Source: Prosthecobacter sp. SYSU 5D2
GTDB taxonomy: Bacteria; Verrucomicrobiota; Verrucomicrobiia; Verrucomicrobiales; Verrucomicrobiaceae
Direction of reading: 5' to 3'
Length of the DNA: 64,000 nucleotides
Assembly (NCBI RefSeq): GCF_039655865.1
Contig: NZ_JBBYXL010000013.1
Location: forward strand, 143,466 to 207,465
Made by a program: the position numbers and the translations under genes. Below the pieces are notes generated by a model. The model was given only the letters and a program-made list of their open reading frames with translations. It was not told the DNA's origin and searched no databases. Positions 16,133 to 25,803 of this stretch are shown here, in pieces (position 1 is the first letter of the stretch; each line of letters begins with the position of its first letter).

Positions 16133-17125
16133 ATCCTCCTCTTTCTCGCTGCCATCACCACGGCCTGCGGCCTGGATCTGCGCTTGCCCACAGACAATGG
16201 CGCCCTGCTGGTCAATGACGGTGCCGGTTACTTCCAGTTCGTTGACCGGGACTTCGAAGGCGTCAAATCCACCCCCTGGGAAGGCGGCCAGTTTGGCTTC
16301 GTCCGCGATGCCCGCCGTGTGGGACCGCGCATCGCCTATGCGCGCTTTCATGAGGGCATGGACATCAAACCCACCCAGCGCGATGCCAAAGGCAATCCCC
16401 TGGATGACATCCACCCCATCCTTCCCGGCACGGTTGTCCATGTCACCCCGTCCGCCGGGCTGAGCAATTATGGCCGTTACATCGTGGTGCGGCATGATCT
16501 CCCGGACGGTGCTTTTTATTCTCTCTACGCCCATCTGGCCTCTGCCACAGTCGCCGTAGGTGACCAGGTCACCCATGCCTCCGTCCTGGGTCGCATGGGC
16601 TTCACCGGCAGCGGCATTGACCAGCGCCGCGCCCACCTGCACGTGGAGCTAAACATGCTGCTCAACCCGGAGTTTGAAACCTGGTTTGCCTCCGGCTTCC
16701 GCACGCCTAACCATCACGGCATCTACAACGGCATGAACCTCCTGGGCCTTGACCTCCAGGCCCTATACCTGGCCCATGCGAAGAACCCGGCCATCACCCT
16801 CTCTGAATTCATCCGCCAAAGCGAAGCCTGGTTTGAGCTTACCGTCCCGGCCACCGCCAAGATGGATTTCATCACCCGTTACCCCTGGCTTCGCGACATC
16901 GCCTCCGTGCCGGATTCCGCCATCAGCGCGTGGAAGATCCGCTGCACCCGCTGGGGCCTGCCCATCAGCGTCAGCCCCGCAAGCCAGCCCGTCTCGCAGC
17001 CGGTCGTCTCCTGGGTGAAGGAAGACCCCATCCCCCATTATTACAACACCCGCGGCCTCGTCAGCAACAGCGGCCAGATCACCGTCAGCGGCCTCCAGTT
17101 CGCCAAGCTCCTCATTGGCCTGTAG
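16118..17125 (+). CDS. Exported M23-family peptidoglycan metallopeptidase
   Basis: 335 residues. The signal peptide MPRFFILLFLAAITTACG could carry a weak lipobox (TTAC), so a lipoprotein is possible. The LytM/M23 zinc motifs are visible: FHEGMDI (HxxxD) near residue 77 and HLHVEL (HxH) near residue 174. It should cut peptide cross-links in the wall, or act as a regulator of such enzymes. The C-terminal ~130 residues have no recognised domain. The start codon sits inside a terminator hairpin; no later Met gives a signal peptide, so the start is kept. Confidence 0.88.
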   Translation: MPRFFILLFLAAITTACGLDLRLPTDNGALLVNDGAGYFQFVDRDFEGVKSTPWEGGQFGFVRDARRVGPRIAYARFHEGMDIKPTQRDAKGNPLDDIHPILPGTVVHVTPSAGLSNYGRYIVVRHDLPDGAFYSLYAHLASATVAVGDQVTHASVLGRMGFTGSGIDQRRAHLHVELNMLLNPEFETWFASGFRTPNHHGIYNGMNLLGLDLQALYLAHAKNPAITLSEFIRQSEAWFELTVPATAKMDFITRYPWLRDIASVPDSAISAWKIRCTRWGLPISVSPASQPVSQPVVSWVKEDPIPHYYNTRGLVSNSGQITVSGLQFAKLLIGL

Positions 17126-17230
17126 CCGCCTGCGTCCCGCTCGCGGGATGGCGGGTGGTTTGGCGCTCTGCCGGCCTCCTTCCCCCACGTCCTCGCTTGC
17201 ACCGCCGCACAGTCCCGGCATGATGTGCAC

Positions 17231-19240
17231 ATGATCAGCATTCTCGAGGCCTCCGAAGGTACTCTCGGCGGCCCCTCGCTCGCAGAGCGGATGCACCTGG
17301 CCTTTTCCACGGAAGGAAAACTGGCCCAGTCCCCCCAGTTTGAATACCGTCCCCAGCAGCAGCGCATGGCCCAGCTTGTGGCCGGGGCCCTGGAGAAAAA
17401 CAAACCCCTCGTCGTGGAGGCGGCCACCGGCGTCGGCAAGTCCCTGGCCTACCTCGTCCCCGCCGTCGAATACGCCCTGGAGCAGGGACGCAAGGCCATC
17501 ATCTGCACCCACACGATTAACCTCCAGGAGCAGCTCATCCACAAGGACATCCCAATCGTCAAAAAGATCGTCGGGCCCTTCCATGCCGAGCTTCTCAAAG
17601 GCCGCAGCAACTACCTCTGCCCCACCCGCCTGAAGAACGCCTACTCCCACAGTGGCGACCTCTTCAGCAGCAGCGAGACGGCCGAGCTGCAGCTCATCGA
17701 GGACTTCTTTCGTGACAATCCCTCCGCCACCCTGAGCGAGATGGACTTCACCCCCGGCGCCCGCGTCTGGTCCCTCGTCTGTAGCGAGCCCCACGCCTGC
17801 ACCCCGCGCCGCTGCCCGCCCGGTAGCGGCTGCGTCTATCAGGACGTCCGCCGCCGCATGGCCGATGCGGATGTGCTGGTGCTCAACCACACCCTGTTTT
17901 TCACCCTGCTGGCCTCTGCCGATGAAGGTCCGCTTGCCGATGACACCAACTTCATCTTCCCGCGCGACTTTGTCATTCTGGATGAGGCCCACACCATCGA
18001 AAACATCGCCGCCAAGGCCTTCGGCATCCACGTCAGCGAATCCAACATCCGCTTTGAACTGGGCCGCCTTTACAATCCCAAGACCCGCAAAGGCTTCTTC
18101 CAGTCCCTCGGCGAGCAGGACGGCATTCGCGAAGTATCCCAGTCCATCGGCATGGTGGAAAGCTTCTTCCGCACTGCCGAGAACGCCTGCAAATTTACCG
18201 GTCCTTATGGCAAGGAGTTCCGCATCCGCGAACCTGGCCTAACCGAAGATACTCTTTCCCTCCCCCTCCAGCGCGTCGCCCGCATCGCCCAAAAATCCGG
18301 GGATGCCGCCAAGAGTGAGGGCCAGAAACTGGAGCTGCTGGACATCGCCAAGCGCCTCGCCAACCTGCGTGTGGCCATCAGCGCCTTTCTGGATCAGAGC
18401 GAGGAAGGCCACGTCTATTGGGCCGAGCGCAGCGGCGGCGACAACAAGGTCGTCTCCTTTCACAGCGCCCCCATTGATGTCGCCCCCAAGCTGGAAAGCA
18501 TCTTCTTCACCGGCACCAAAGCCTGCGTTTTCACCAGTGCCACCCTTGGTGTGGGCGATGATGTGAAGCTCAAATACTTCCGCAACCGCGTCGGCGCCTA
18601 CAAAGCCCAGGCGGAGACCATCGAGAGCCCGTTCGATTTCAAAAAGCAAATGAAGCTCTACCTGGTCAAGCGCATGCCTGAACCGGGCCGGCCCGAATAT
18701 CAGGATGCGATGGTGGAGCAGATCGAATACTTTTTGGGCCTGTCCAAAGGCCGTGCCTTTGTCCTGTTCACTAGCTACAGCCAGATGACCGCCCTTGCGG
18801 ATCGTATGGAAGACTTCTGCCTGGACCACGGCTGGCGTCTGCTCGTTCAGGGTCGCGGCATGCCGCGCCACCAGATGCTGCACGAATTCAAAAAGGACAC
18901 CCACAGCATCCTCTTCGGCACCGACAGCTTCTGGACGGGCGTGGACGTCCCCGGCGAAGCCCTCAGCAACGTCATCATCACCCGCCTCCCCTTTGCCGTG
19001 CCGGATCATCCCGTCACTGCCTCCCGCATGGAATACCTGGAGGAACAGGGCCTCAACAGCTTCAGCGAATACAGCGTCCCCGAGGCCATCCTCAAGCTCC
19101 GCCAGGGCGTCGGCCGCCTCATCCGTACCCAGAGCGACAAAGGCATGGTCGTCATCCTGGACAACCGAATCCTCACCAAACCCTACGGCCGCGCCTTCAT
19201 GGCCAGCCTGCCGGATTGCCCGACAGAAATCGTGGGGTGA
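17231..19240 (+). CDS. DinG/XPD-like ATP-dependent DNA helicase
   Basis: About 669 residues, superfamily 2 helicase. The Walker A motif is AATGVGKSLAY and the Walker B is DEAH. Four cysteines in the order SNYLC, LVCS, HACTP/RRCPPGSGC suit the Fe-S cluster of XPD/DinG helicases. The C-terminal helicase half has FGTDSFWTGVDVPGEAL and a QGVGRLIR motif VI. It probably unwinds DNA with 5'-3' polarity during repair. GTG at 17225 is an alternative start; ATG 17231 is preferred. It stands alone between the M23 and sulfatase genes. Confidence 0.92.
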   Translation: MISILEASEGTLGGPSLAERMHLAFSTEGKLAQSPQFEYRPQQQRMAQLVAGALEKNKPLVVEAATGVGKSLAYLVPAVEYALEQGRKAIICTHTINLQEQLIHKDIPIVKKIVGPFHAELLKGRSNYLCPTRLKNAYSHSGDLFSSSETAELQLIEDFFRDNPSATLSEMDFTPGARVWSLVCSEPHACTPRRCPPGSGCVYQDVRRRMADADVLVLNHTLFFTLLASADEGPLADDTNFIFPRDFVILDEAHTIENIAAKAFGIHVSESNIRFELGRLYNPKTRKGFFQSLGEQDGIREVSQSIGMVESFFRTAENACKFTGPYGKEFRIREPGLTEDTLSLPLQRVARIAQKSGDAAKSEGQKLELLDIAKRLANLRVAISAFLDQSEEGHVYWAERSGGDNKVVSFHSAPIDVAPKLESIFFTGTKACVFTSATLGVGDDVKLKYFRNRVGAYKAQAETIESPFDFKKQMKLYLVKRMPEPGRPEYQDAMVEQIEYFLGLSKGRAFVLFTSYSQMTALADRMEDFCLDHGWRLLVQGRGMPRHQMLHEFKKDTHSILFGTDSFWTGVDVPGEALSNVIITRLPFAVPDHPVTASRMEYLEEQGLNSFSEYSVPEAILKLRQGVGRLIRTQSDKGMVVILDNRILTKPYGRAFMASLPDCPTEIVG

Positions 19241-19326
19241 TGTCCCGTCGGGGGAGGTCAAATGCAGTTAAATACCTGATAAAACAGCTCTGGCTTGCGT
19301 TTCCTGGGTAGTCCAACCCTCAGTCC

Positions 19327-20817
19327 ATGCTACGCCTTCTTTTATCACTCACTCTCCTCACCACATCTCTTGTTAGCGCCGCCGACCGGCCTAACATGAT
19401 CTTCATCATCGCCGATGACGTCAGTTGGAATGACATCGGCTGCTATGGCAACACCGCCGCGCGCACGCCGAACCTCGACAAACTGGCTGCCAATGGCCGG
19501 CGCTTTGATGAGGCGTATCTGACGGCCAGCAGTTGCAGCCCCAGCCGCTCCAGCATCATCACGGGGCGCTATCCGCATAACAACGGCCGTGCGTCCGAGC
19601 TTCACCTGCCGATCGCCGCCCACCTGCCCTGGTTCCCCCGGTTGCTGAAGGACGCCGGTTATTACACGGCCCTGGTTGGCAAACATCACATGACCGCAGA
19701 CAAGCCTGCCGAGGGTGAAAAGCCCCAGCCGGAGCCCTTTGACCTCGTGGACGGCGGCAACGCCCCGGGCAACAAAGGCGGTCATGCCACCTGGGTGAAA
19801 ACCGTGCAGGAACGGCCCAAGGACAAACCCTTCTTCTTCTGGTTCGCCTCCCTGGATGCCCACCGTGCCTGGGATGCGGACAAGGACTGGAAGGAAGATC
19901 TTTATGGCCCCAAGCACGATCCGGCCAAGGTCATCGTGCCGCCCTTCCTGGTGGATGATGGCGAGACCCGCCAGGACCTGGCCTCCTATTACAACGAGAT
20001 CACCCGGCTGGATTATTTCGTCGGCCAGGTGGTGGCCGAGCTTGAGAAGCAAGGTGCCCTGGAAAACACCCTCCTGCTGATGATGGCGGACAATGGCATG
20101 GCATTCCCGCGTGCCAAGACCCGCCTGCATGACTCCGGCATGAAGACCCCCTTCATCGCCCACTGGCCCGCAGGCATTGGCAAACCGGGCACCCCCAGCC
20201 AGAGCCTGGTCAGCGCCATTGACGTAGCTCCGACGATGCTGGACCTGGCCCAGGTGGAAATCGCCCCGACCATGCAGGGCGTCAGCTTTGCCCCCATCCT
20301 GGCCCAGCCGGAGGCGGAGGTGCGCAAGCATGCCTTCTCCGAGCACAACTGGCATGACTACGCCGCCCATGGTCGCTCCGTGCGCTCCGAGGGCTTCCTC
20401 CTCATCCGCAACAACCGCCCCCAGGAGCCCTGGCAGGGCCCGGCCGACTCCGTCAGATCCCCATCCTACGAGCAATTGAAAGCCGCCCGCGCTGCTGGCA
20501 AACTCACCCCTCCGCAGGCCGATGTCTTCCTCGCCCCACGTCCTGGCATGGAGCTGTATCGCACCGCCGCAGATGCCGACCAGATGTCCAACCTGGCCGA
20601 CAATGCCGACTACGCCACCGTCAAAGCCCGCCTGGCCAAACTGCTGGATGAATGGACCGAACAGACCGGTGACAGCGTGCCTGCGGATCTCTCCAAGGAC
20701 TCCTTTGATCGCGAAACCGGCAACCAGCTATTCAAAGGCCGCGATCAGTCCTATCGCGGCACCCCCGCCGGTTGGGACCGCAACGCCGCCAAAGTCAATG
20801 CGCCCGGTCCAAGGTGA
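19327..20817 (+). CDS. Secreted type I sulfatase
   Basis: 496 residues with a signal peptide (cleavage near LVSAAD). The N-terminal metal-binding IIADDVSWNDIGCYGN is followed by the formylglycine motif CSPSRSSIITGR, in which Cys is the residue matured to formylglycine by an anaerobic or FGE-type system located elsewhere. LVGKHHM and HDSGMKTPFIAHWP provide further active-site residues. The layout resembles heparan N-sulfatase-like (S1) enzymes, but the substrate is not certain. Such genes are abundant in Verrucomicrobia that degrade sulfated polysaccharides. Confidence 0.93.
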   Translation: MLRLLLSLTLLTTSLVSAADRPNMIFIIADDVSWNDIGCYGNTAARTPNLDKLAANGRRFDEAYLTASSCSPSRSSIITGRYPHNNGRASELHLPIAAHLPWFPRLLKDAGYYTALVGKHHMTADKPAEGEKPQPEPFDLVDGGNAPGNKGGHATWVKTVQERPKDKPFFFWFASLDAHRAWDADKDWKEDLYGPKHDPAKVIVPPFLVDDGETRQDLASYYNEITRLDYFVGQVVAELEKQGALENTLLLMMADNGMAFPRAKTRLHDSGMKTPFIAHWPAGIGKPGTPSQSLVSAIDVAPTMLDLAQVEIAPTMQGVSFAPILAQPEAEVRKHAFSEHNWHDYAAHGRSVRSEGFLLIRNNRPQEPWQGPADSVRSPSYEQLKAARAAGKLTPPQADVFLAPRPGMELYRTAADADQMSNLADNADYATVKARLAKLLDEWTEQTGDSVPADLSKDSFDRETGNQLFKGRDQSYRGTPAGWDRNAAKVNAPGPR

Positions 20818-21097
20818 GTCGGCTGAGCCCAGCAGGTGCTTTAGTCGCGAAGCGTCGTGGAGTGCGGTGCAAGCGATCAAGCGCATCACCGCTCTTCTTC
20901 GAAGGTGCCTGATAGCCTAACAGGTCGCGCAACAAAAGGTCCACGTTCGGCCAAGGCCCTTCAAGCTTCTTTGGCATTTAAGCACCTCTCAGGCCCCCAG
21001 GAAAGCGGCGGTGCCGAGGCAAGAGACTTGCGTCTTGCCTCTCTCCGCCGCACTCCAGGACGCTCCGCGACTTCGCCAACGCCTAACAAAAAGCACC
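20818..21097. repeat. Repeat-like spacer with a long imperfect hairpin at 21005-21051
   Basis: A 280-base gap between convergent genes. It contains an imperfect GCGGTG...CACCGC pairing near 20860-20895. It also contains a strong hairpin: GCGGCGG (21005-21011) pairs with 21045-21051, and GAGGCAAGA (21016-21024) pairs with 21033-21041. There is no T-run. The composition recalls dispersed elements I have seen in verrucomicrobial intergenic DNA; only a genome-wide search can confirm this. Confidence 0.4.
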
Positions 21098-23113
21098 TCA
21101 CTTCGCCTTCGGATTGCGCATGTAATAGAGACGGCCGTCTTCGGCGCCGCCCAGGAAGTCTGGCATGCCGTCGTTGTTAAAGTCCACGGTGGTGGGGCTG
21201 ACGTCGTGGCCTTCGATGTTGGCATCGGAGAGCAGGCCTTCATCGCTGAAGAACCACTGGCCTTCGGCATCGGAGGTCTGGCGGATGAAGTTGGCGTTGG
21301 CAGAGTTCAGCAGGATGTCCAGCTTGCCATCGCCGTCCCAGTCCATGATGCAGATCTTGCGGCGGCCGCTTTTGCCGGCGATGCCGGAATTCAGGCGCAG
21401 GGGCACACCCGGTGTCATGTCCACGGGATTGCGTACTTTCAAGTGGGCCAGGGCTTCATTCACGATGCCAGGCTTCTTCGCATCCTTGTCAGCAAAAAAG
21501 ACGCGCTTCGGATGCTGGAGGAGGAGTTTTCCGTCCTTGCCTTTGCTGCGCTCAAAGAAAGCCAGATACCCTTCCTGGTCCAGCATGACGAGGTCCATAA
21601 GACCATCCTTGTTCCAGTCCACTGCCACCGGGGTGGTGCGCCATTGGGTGAGCAGATTTTTGCCCTCTGGACGCAGCCAGCCATACGCGAGCACGGGCTG
21701 CGCGCCTTTCCACTCCACCTGCACGGGCTTCGCAGCGGCCAGCTTGGGCTTGGCACGGGTGCCGGTGTTTTTATACCAGACCACCTTGCCGAGAATGGAG
21801 TTGAGGATCAAATCCGGCAGACCGTCGCCGTCCCAGTCGGCCACGGTCTGGGTGGTGTAGCCCCACTTGGCTTCGCAGGGGCCCTGGATGGAGCCGTTAG
21901 GACCGGCCATGGGGCGGATCGCTTTGCCTGCGGCTTCGAGAAGCACGGGAGCGGCCCACTTGGGAGCTTCCACACCTTTGCCGCTCAGGTTCTCAATGAA
22001 GGCCACATAGCCGGCAGTGTTGCCGCAGATGATGTCCATGTCGCCATCGCCATCCCAGTCAAAACCCACCGGAGTGGCCAGCGCTCCGAATTTGATGTCC
22101 GCCGCTTCCTGCTTGAAATAAACGGGCTCTTTGAAGACCGGCACTTTGTTGTCAAATTTGCCGGTGTTTTCCACGAAGGCCACGCGGCCGTCTTCATCAC
22201 CGACGATCAGGTCCAGGTCGCCGTCCTTGTCCCAGTCAATGGCCGTGGGGGTGATCATCTCCAGGTCCATGGTCAGATACTTGCCGGTATCGGCCATTAC
22301 ACGCTTCACAAACGCATACTTGGGCTTGGTGCGGGTGCCGACGTTTTCGAAGTAGGTAAAACCGTCCAGAAATTCACCACAGAGCAGATCCAGGTCACCA
22401 TCGCCGTCAAAGTCGGCAAAGTTAGGGGAAGGCCAGCCGTACGTCTCCACAGGGCGGTCCATGGCCATCACCTTTTTGGGCTTGTCATACTTCGGCTTGT
22501 CATTGCTGCCGGTGTTGCGCAGCACATACACATAACCGCGCAGAGGGCCGTTCATCCAGCGGCCGTTTTCATCATAGGCATTGTCCCAGACGTATTCGGT
22601 CCAGTCGCCCACACCGACGATGAGGTCATTGTTGCCGTCGCCATCAAAGTCCACGATGCGCCACATGTTGGCGCGGACTTTGTTCATGTGGATGTTCTTG
22701 TCCGGGCCCAGCTTGACCTCGTTATCAATGCCCGTCTTGAGGAAATCCGGATGCACCATGCCGGGGCTGGTGACCACCGGCTTGCCATCCACATAACTGA
22801 CCTGGACATTCTGCGCGCCTTTGCTGATGCGCACGCCGGGCTTGAAGACGGGCATCTTGTTCTTGGCCGTGTCGCCCGTCGCGTTCTCAAAAAAGTAAAT
22901 GCCATTGGAGGGCTTGTCCGGGCAGTTCACCACCAGGTCCAGGTCACCATCGCCATCATAGTCCATGGGCAGAGGCCAGGCCCACAGACCGACGCCCAGG
23001 TCCACGACGAGACCGGGATTGTTATACTTCAGCGGGGTCAAAGTATCGCTGGCGGCAGCAGGGCCGCTCAGGAGCGCAGAGAGCGCAAGGAGGCAGAGAT
23101 GGGAAGGCTTCAT
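21098..23113 (-). CDS. Secreted FG-GAP/VCBS repeat beta-propeller protein
   Basis: 671 residues from the ATG at 23113, whose signal peptide (MKPSHLCLL... to PAAASD) fixes the start. Nine calcium-loop motifs of the type DxDGDGxxDL are spread through the protein (DYDGDGDLDL, DFDGDGNNDL, DFDGDGDLDL, DWDKDGDLDL, DWDGDGDMDI, DWDGDGLPDL, DWNKDGLMDL, DWDGDGKLDI, DFNNDGMPDF). This predicts a Ca-binding integrin-like propeller for surface adhesion or ligand binding. No enzyme domain was seen. It lies downstream of a LamG-like gene on the same strand. Confidence 0.88.
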   Translation of the reverse strand: MKPSHLCLLALSALLSGPAAASDTLTPLKYNNPGLVVDLGVGLWAWPLPMDYDGDGDLDLVVNCPDKPSNGIYFFENATGDTAKNKMPVFKPGVRISKGAQNVQVSYVDGKPVVTSPGMVHPDFLKTGIDNEVKLGPDKNIHMNKVRANMWRIVDFDGDGNNDLIVGVGDWTEYVWDNAYDENGRWMNGPLRGYVYVLRNTGSNDKPKYDKPKKVMAMDRPVETYGWPSPNFADFDGDGDLDLLCGEFLDGFTYFENVGTRTKPKYAFVKRVMADTGKYLTMDLEMITPTAIDWDKDGDLDLIVGDEDGRVAFVENTGKFDNKVPVFKEPVYFKQEAADIKFGALATPVGFDWDGDGDMDIICGNTAGYVAFIENLSGKGVEAPKWAAPVLLEAAGKAIRPMAGPNGSIQGPCEAKWGYTTQTVADWDGDGLPDLILNSILGKVVWYKNTGTRAKPKLAAAKPVQVEWKGAQPVLAYGWLRPEGKNLLTQWRTTPVAVDWNKDGLMDLVMLDQEGYLAFFERSKGKDGKLLLQHPKRVFFADKDAKKPGIVNEALAHLKVRNPVDMTPGVPLRLNSGIAGKSGRRKICIMDWDGDGKLDILLNSANANFIRQTSDAEGQWFFSDEGLLSDANIEGHDVSPTTVDFNNDGMPDFLGGAEDGRLYYMRNPKAK

Positions 23114-23277
23114 GGTCGGTCGGTTGGGAAAAAGGCAGGGTTCCAACGACAGCATGCAGGGATTCATTTCCCGCACAATCATTTGCCGCTGCGGATTCTT
23201 GCTGGGTGGTTGACGATGTTTGACTTGGGACTGTCAAGGCACAGGGCCAGTCCAGACCGGTTGTGACGGAAAGAGGC

Positions 23278-24144
23278 TCACTCCTGGGCAGGATAAAGCT
23301 CGCGGACACCGGTTTTCAGGGCACCCAGTTGTTTGACCTCGGCGGCCGTCAGAGCACGGTTGAAAACAGCCAGATCATCCAGGTACCCCACATACGCCGC
23401 CCCCAGCACCAGCGCCACTTGCGTCGAGTCCCAGCCAAAGGTCAGGTCCCAGTTTTCAATGCTGCCTTTCAGCTCACCATTCATGTACAGCCGGCCTGCG
23501 GGCGCGCGGGTCTTGTCATTGACGTTTTCCACCGTGAAAACCACGTGGGTCCACGCCTCGCGTGAAAATGGCACCTGGGTCCGGTCCAGTTGCACCATGG
23601 GCCGTTTGTCCGCAGGGATCTCATCCCACAGCACATTCGTGGGGTTCCAGATCTCAACCAGCGGGCGCATGGCATAGCGGAAAAAGCGCGGCGTTTCATC
23701 CTTGGACCACTCCAGGAAAATGAAACCCTTTTTGCCATCATCGCCCACGATCTGCACCGGGTCGCAGTACCCCGGCTCCAGGTCCTTGTCCGGGTCCAGC
23801 CTCAGCCACACGGAGACACTCGTGCTCCAGCTTTGTGCATTGTAGTTCAGCACCTCCGCCCCCTTGTACAGCGGACGCGTCACCCCTTTTTTGGGGAACC
23901 ACAGCGCATGGCCAAACTTCCCCTCCCCCTGGGCGATTTTCACCTCCTCATTCAGCGCAGCCGGCACCGTTTCCTTGCCCTTTTTGACATAGGCCGTCTT
24001 TTCTCCCCGGGAGAATGAAGCGTCCAGCCCCTCTTCAAACGGCGCGTGGAATGTCAGCGCCGAGCGCAGCGCACTGAGGTCCTGGGAAGAGGAACAGACA
24101 GGCAGAAGTCCGGCAGCGAGGCAAAGAAGGAAAACAGGTCTCAT
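23278..24144 (-). CDS. Exported LamG-like (concanavalin-fold) protein
   Basis: 288 residues from the ATG at 24144. The hydrophobic signal segment is followed by LPVCSSS, which is not a good lipobox. The remainder forms one LamG-like jelly-roll: FHAPFEEGLDAS at the start, SVSVWLRLDPD, WTHVVFTVENVND, GRLYMNGELKGS and the final YLDDLAVFNRALTAAEVKQL, the classic LamG ending. Such domains bind glycans or proteins outside the cell. It precedes the FG-GAP gene by 164 bases on the same strand, so the two may act together at the surface. Confidence 0.83.
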   Translation of the reverse strand: MRPVFLLCLAAGLLPVCSSSQDLSALRSALTFHAPFEEGLDASFSRGEKTAYVKKGKETVPAALNEEVKIAQGEGKFGHALWFPKKGVTRPLYKGAEVLNYNAQSWSTSVSVWLRLDPDKDLEPGYCDPVQIVGDDGKKGFIFLEWSKDETPRFFRYAMRPLVEIWNPTNVLWDEIPADKRPMVQLDRTQVPFSREAWTHVVFTVENVNDKTRAPAGRLYMNGELKGSIENWDLTFGWDSTQVALVLGAAYVGYLDDLAVFNRALTAAEVKQLGALKTGVRELYPAQE

Positions 24145-24293
24145 GGTGCGGTGGTTGTGCGGTGAGTGATCCCAGAATACATTTGGAAATCGCGGTTTCT
24201 TTAATCCCGGGGGCAAGAAGTCACATTAGGATGCACCGCCGTGACAGCACAGGAGCGTGGGAGAGACGGTTTGGAGGCGTAGCCTTGTCCCCT

Positions 24294-24833
24294 TCATTGC
24301 CTTGGATTGAAAAACACCCTGCTACGGTCATGGGCATTGAACTCACGCACGATTTCCCCCATCCAGCCCCGGTTTTCCTCCGCCGCCTGCACCGTCACCG
24401 GGGTTTGGCGCAGCTTCTCTGGCAGGCAACGCCTCAGGCACTCCAGGCAGGCGCGAATGACGTACTCCTTCGGATGGTCAACCCTCGCAGGAATCGCAAA
24501 CCGGGTCACCTCCATCGTCAGCTCCAACGGAGCCTGCGGATCTCCAAGATCGCTAGCAAGAAATCGCACGCCGCACATCGAAGCCAGGTTCAGGTCTTCG
24601 GTAGCCTCTTTGCGGTTGTTCGTCGGCGGCACATTCACCGCCGAAATAAGCCCGACCGCCGTCGCCGGTCCGCTGTGTGCATACCAGTCATGACAAGTAA
24701 CCGCCGTTATGACGATATGCCCGGACCCCAGCCCGTCCAGAGGCTGAAAGGTCGTCGTCAGGGCGGACTCCCCTGCCCCCGCCCCATGCACCCAAATGCC
24801 AAGTAAAGCGATGATGACGAGGAGAAGTTTCAT
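24294..24833 (-). CDS. Exported protein of unknown function
   Basis: 179 residues with a short signal peptide (MKLLLVIIALLGIWVHGAGAG). The mature part carries four cysteines (TCHDWY, SMCGV, RACLECLRRCL) that could form disulfides, and a beta-rich middle. No family was recognised. It lies 149 bases upstream of the LamG-like gene on the same strand. The coding call rests on the signal peptide and sensible codon use. Confidence 0.55.
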   Translation of the reverse strand: MKLLLVIIALLGIWVHGAGAGESALTTTFQPLDGLGSGHIVITAVTCHDWYAHSGPATAVGLISAVNVPPTNNRKEATEDLNLASMCGVRFLASDLGDPQAPLELTMEVTRFAIPARVDHPKEYVIRACLECLRRCLPEKLRQTPVTVQAAEENRGWMGEIVREFNAHDRSRVFFNPRQ

Positions 24834-25123
24834 TCCCGCATTGAAGCAGATTACCCGGCGCTTGGCAAACCTGATGAGTGCCCAAAAGCGAGGCGTTAGA
24901 AGTGGTCCGCACAGACCCTTGTGCGGGACCGATGGGTCGCAAACGCAGAGAAATCAAAAGACCTTCGACGACGACCTGGATAGCATGGAAATCTGGGGCT
25001 TCGCAGCAGCCTTCCGCACTGGGACAGTGCGGGCCACATTCGACCCTCTTCCCAGCCTAACCAACCCAGCCTTGCGCGTGATCCCTAATCTCCTCATCCG
25101 TCAGCCCCATCCACCCCAGCGGT
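24834..25123. repeat. Spacer with two strong hairpins
   Basis: A 290-base gap. Hairpin one is 24904-24930 (a ten-base stem with one bulge). Hairpin two is 25014-25032 (perfect CCGCACTG/CAGTGCGG, 3-base loop). No convincing ORF. The hairpins resemble REP-like dispersed repeats. Confidence 0.4.
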
Positions 25124-25786
25124 CTAGGCGTGGGCGGCTGCCAGTCGGTTTGCGGGGCCATCTCCCTCTCCCCCGGATTTCTGCACAATCAAATACACAT
25201 GCAGCTCCGGATGCTGGTCATACTCCAGATGCCTGCAAACACAGCCCGCACCGGCAACAAGCTCCAGTATCCGGGGCAGGCCCAGCGTCGCATGATAGAC
25301 CGGCTCGCCCATCAGCTCATGGCACCGCTCCTCCGATGCATCCAGCCCACCGCTGGTGAAGATCAGCACCCCACCCGGATTCAAGCCGCCGCACAGCTTG
25401 TGCAGAATGCCCTCATGCTCCGCCAGCGGCGCATGCCAGAGGCTGTCCCAGGCCGAAATGAAATCATACCGCTGCGGCAACTCCCAGGTGCAGATGTCCG
25501 CCAAATGAAAAGTCACCCCCGGATGCCGCGCCCGCGCCAGCCGCAGCATCTCCGCCGAGACATCCATCCCCTCCACCTCAAACCCCTCCGCCAGCAGCAG
25601 CTCCACCATCCTCCCGCTGCTCCCACACCCAACGTCCAGCGCCTGTCTCGAGCTCCCCTCCTTGCCCATTGTCACAAAATGCAACGCCCTTCGATGCTGC
25701 GCGATCCCATTGGCCCGGTTAAACTCCTCCCCGCTCCAAAAAGAAGCAATCTTGTCGTAAGTCTCGGCAGTCTGGCGGGGTGTCAT
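25124..25786 (-). CDS. Class I SAM-dependent methyltransferase
   Basis: 220 residues from the ATG at 25786; an in-frame TTG at 25807 would overlap the upstream stop by 4 bases and is possible. Motif I is ALDVGCGSSGRMVELL, followed by EGMDVSAEMLRLAR (acidic residue after strand 2), HLADICTWELP, and DFISAWDSLWHAPL as motif IV. This is the small-molecule methyltransferase type with the Rossmann core only. The C-terminus (residues ~200-220) is disordered-looking. It follows the exonuclease gene closely, probably in one operon. The substrate is unknown. Confidence 0.87.
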   Translation of the reverse strand: MTPRQTAETYDKIASFWSGEEFNRANGIAQHRRALHFVTMGKEGSSRQALDVGCGSSGRMVELLLAEGFEVEGMDVSAEMLRLARARHPGVTFHLADICTWELPQRYDFISAWDSLWHAPLAEHEGILHKLCGGLNPGGVLIFTSGGLDASEERCHELMGEPVYHATLGLPRILELVAGAGCVCRHLEYDQHPELHVYLIVQKSGGEGDGPANRLAAAHA

Positions 25787-25803
25787 GAGATCTCTCGTGA
25801 AAA

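Noticed and set aside
16763..18031. Long minus-strand ORF of 422 codons
   Set aside because: Antisense to the M23 and DinG-like genes with low-complexity composition.
21011..23266. Long plus-strand ORF of 751 codons
   Set aside because: It is antisense to the FG-GAP gene; its apparent length comes from the regular Gly/Asp codons of the real gene.
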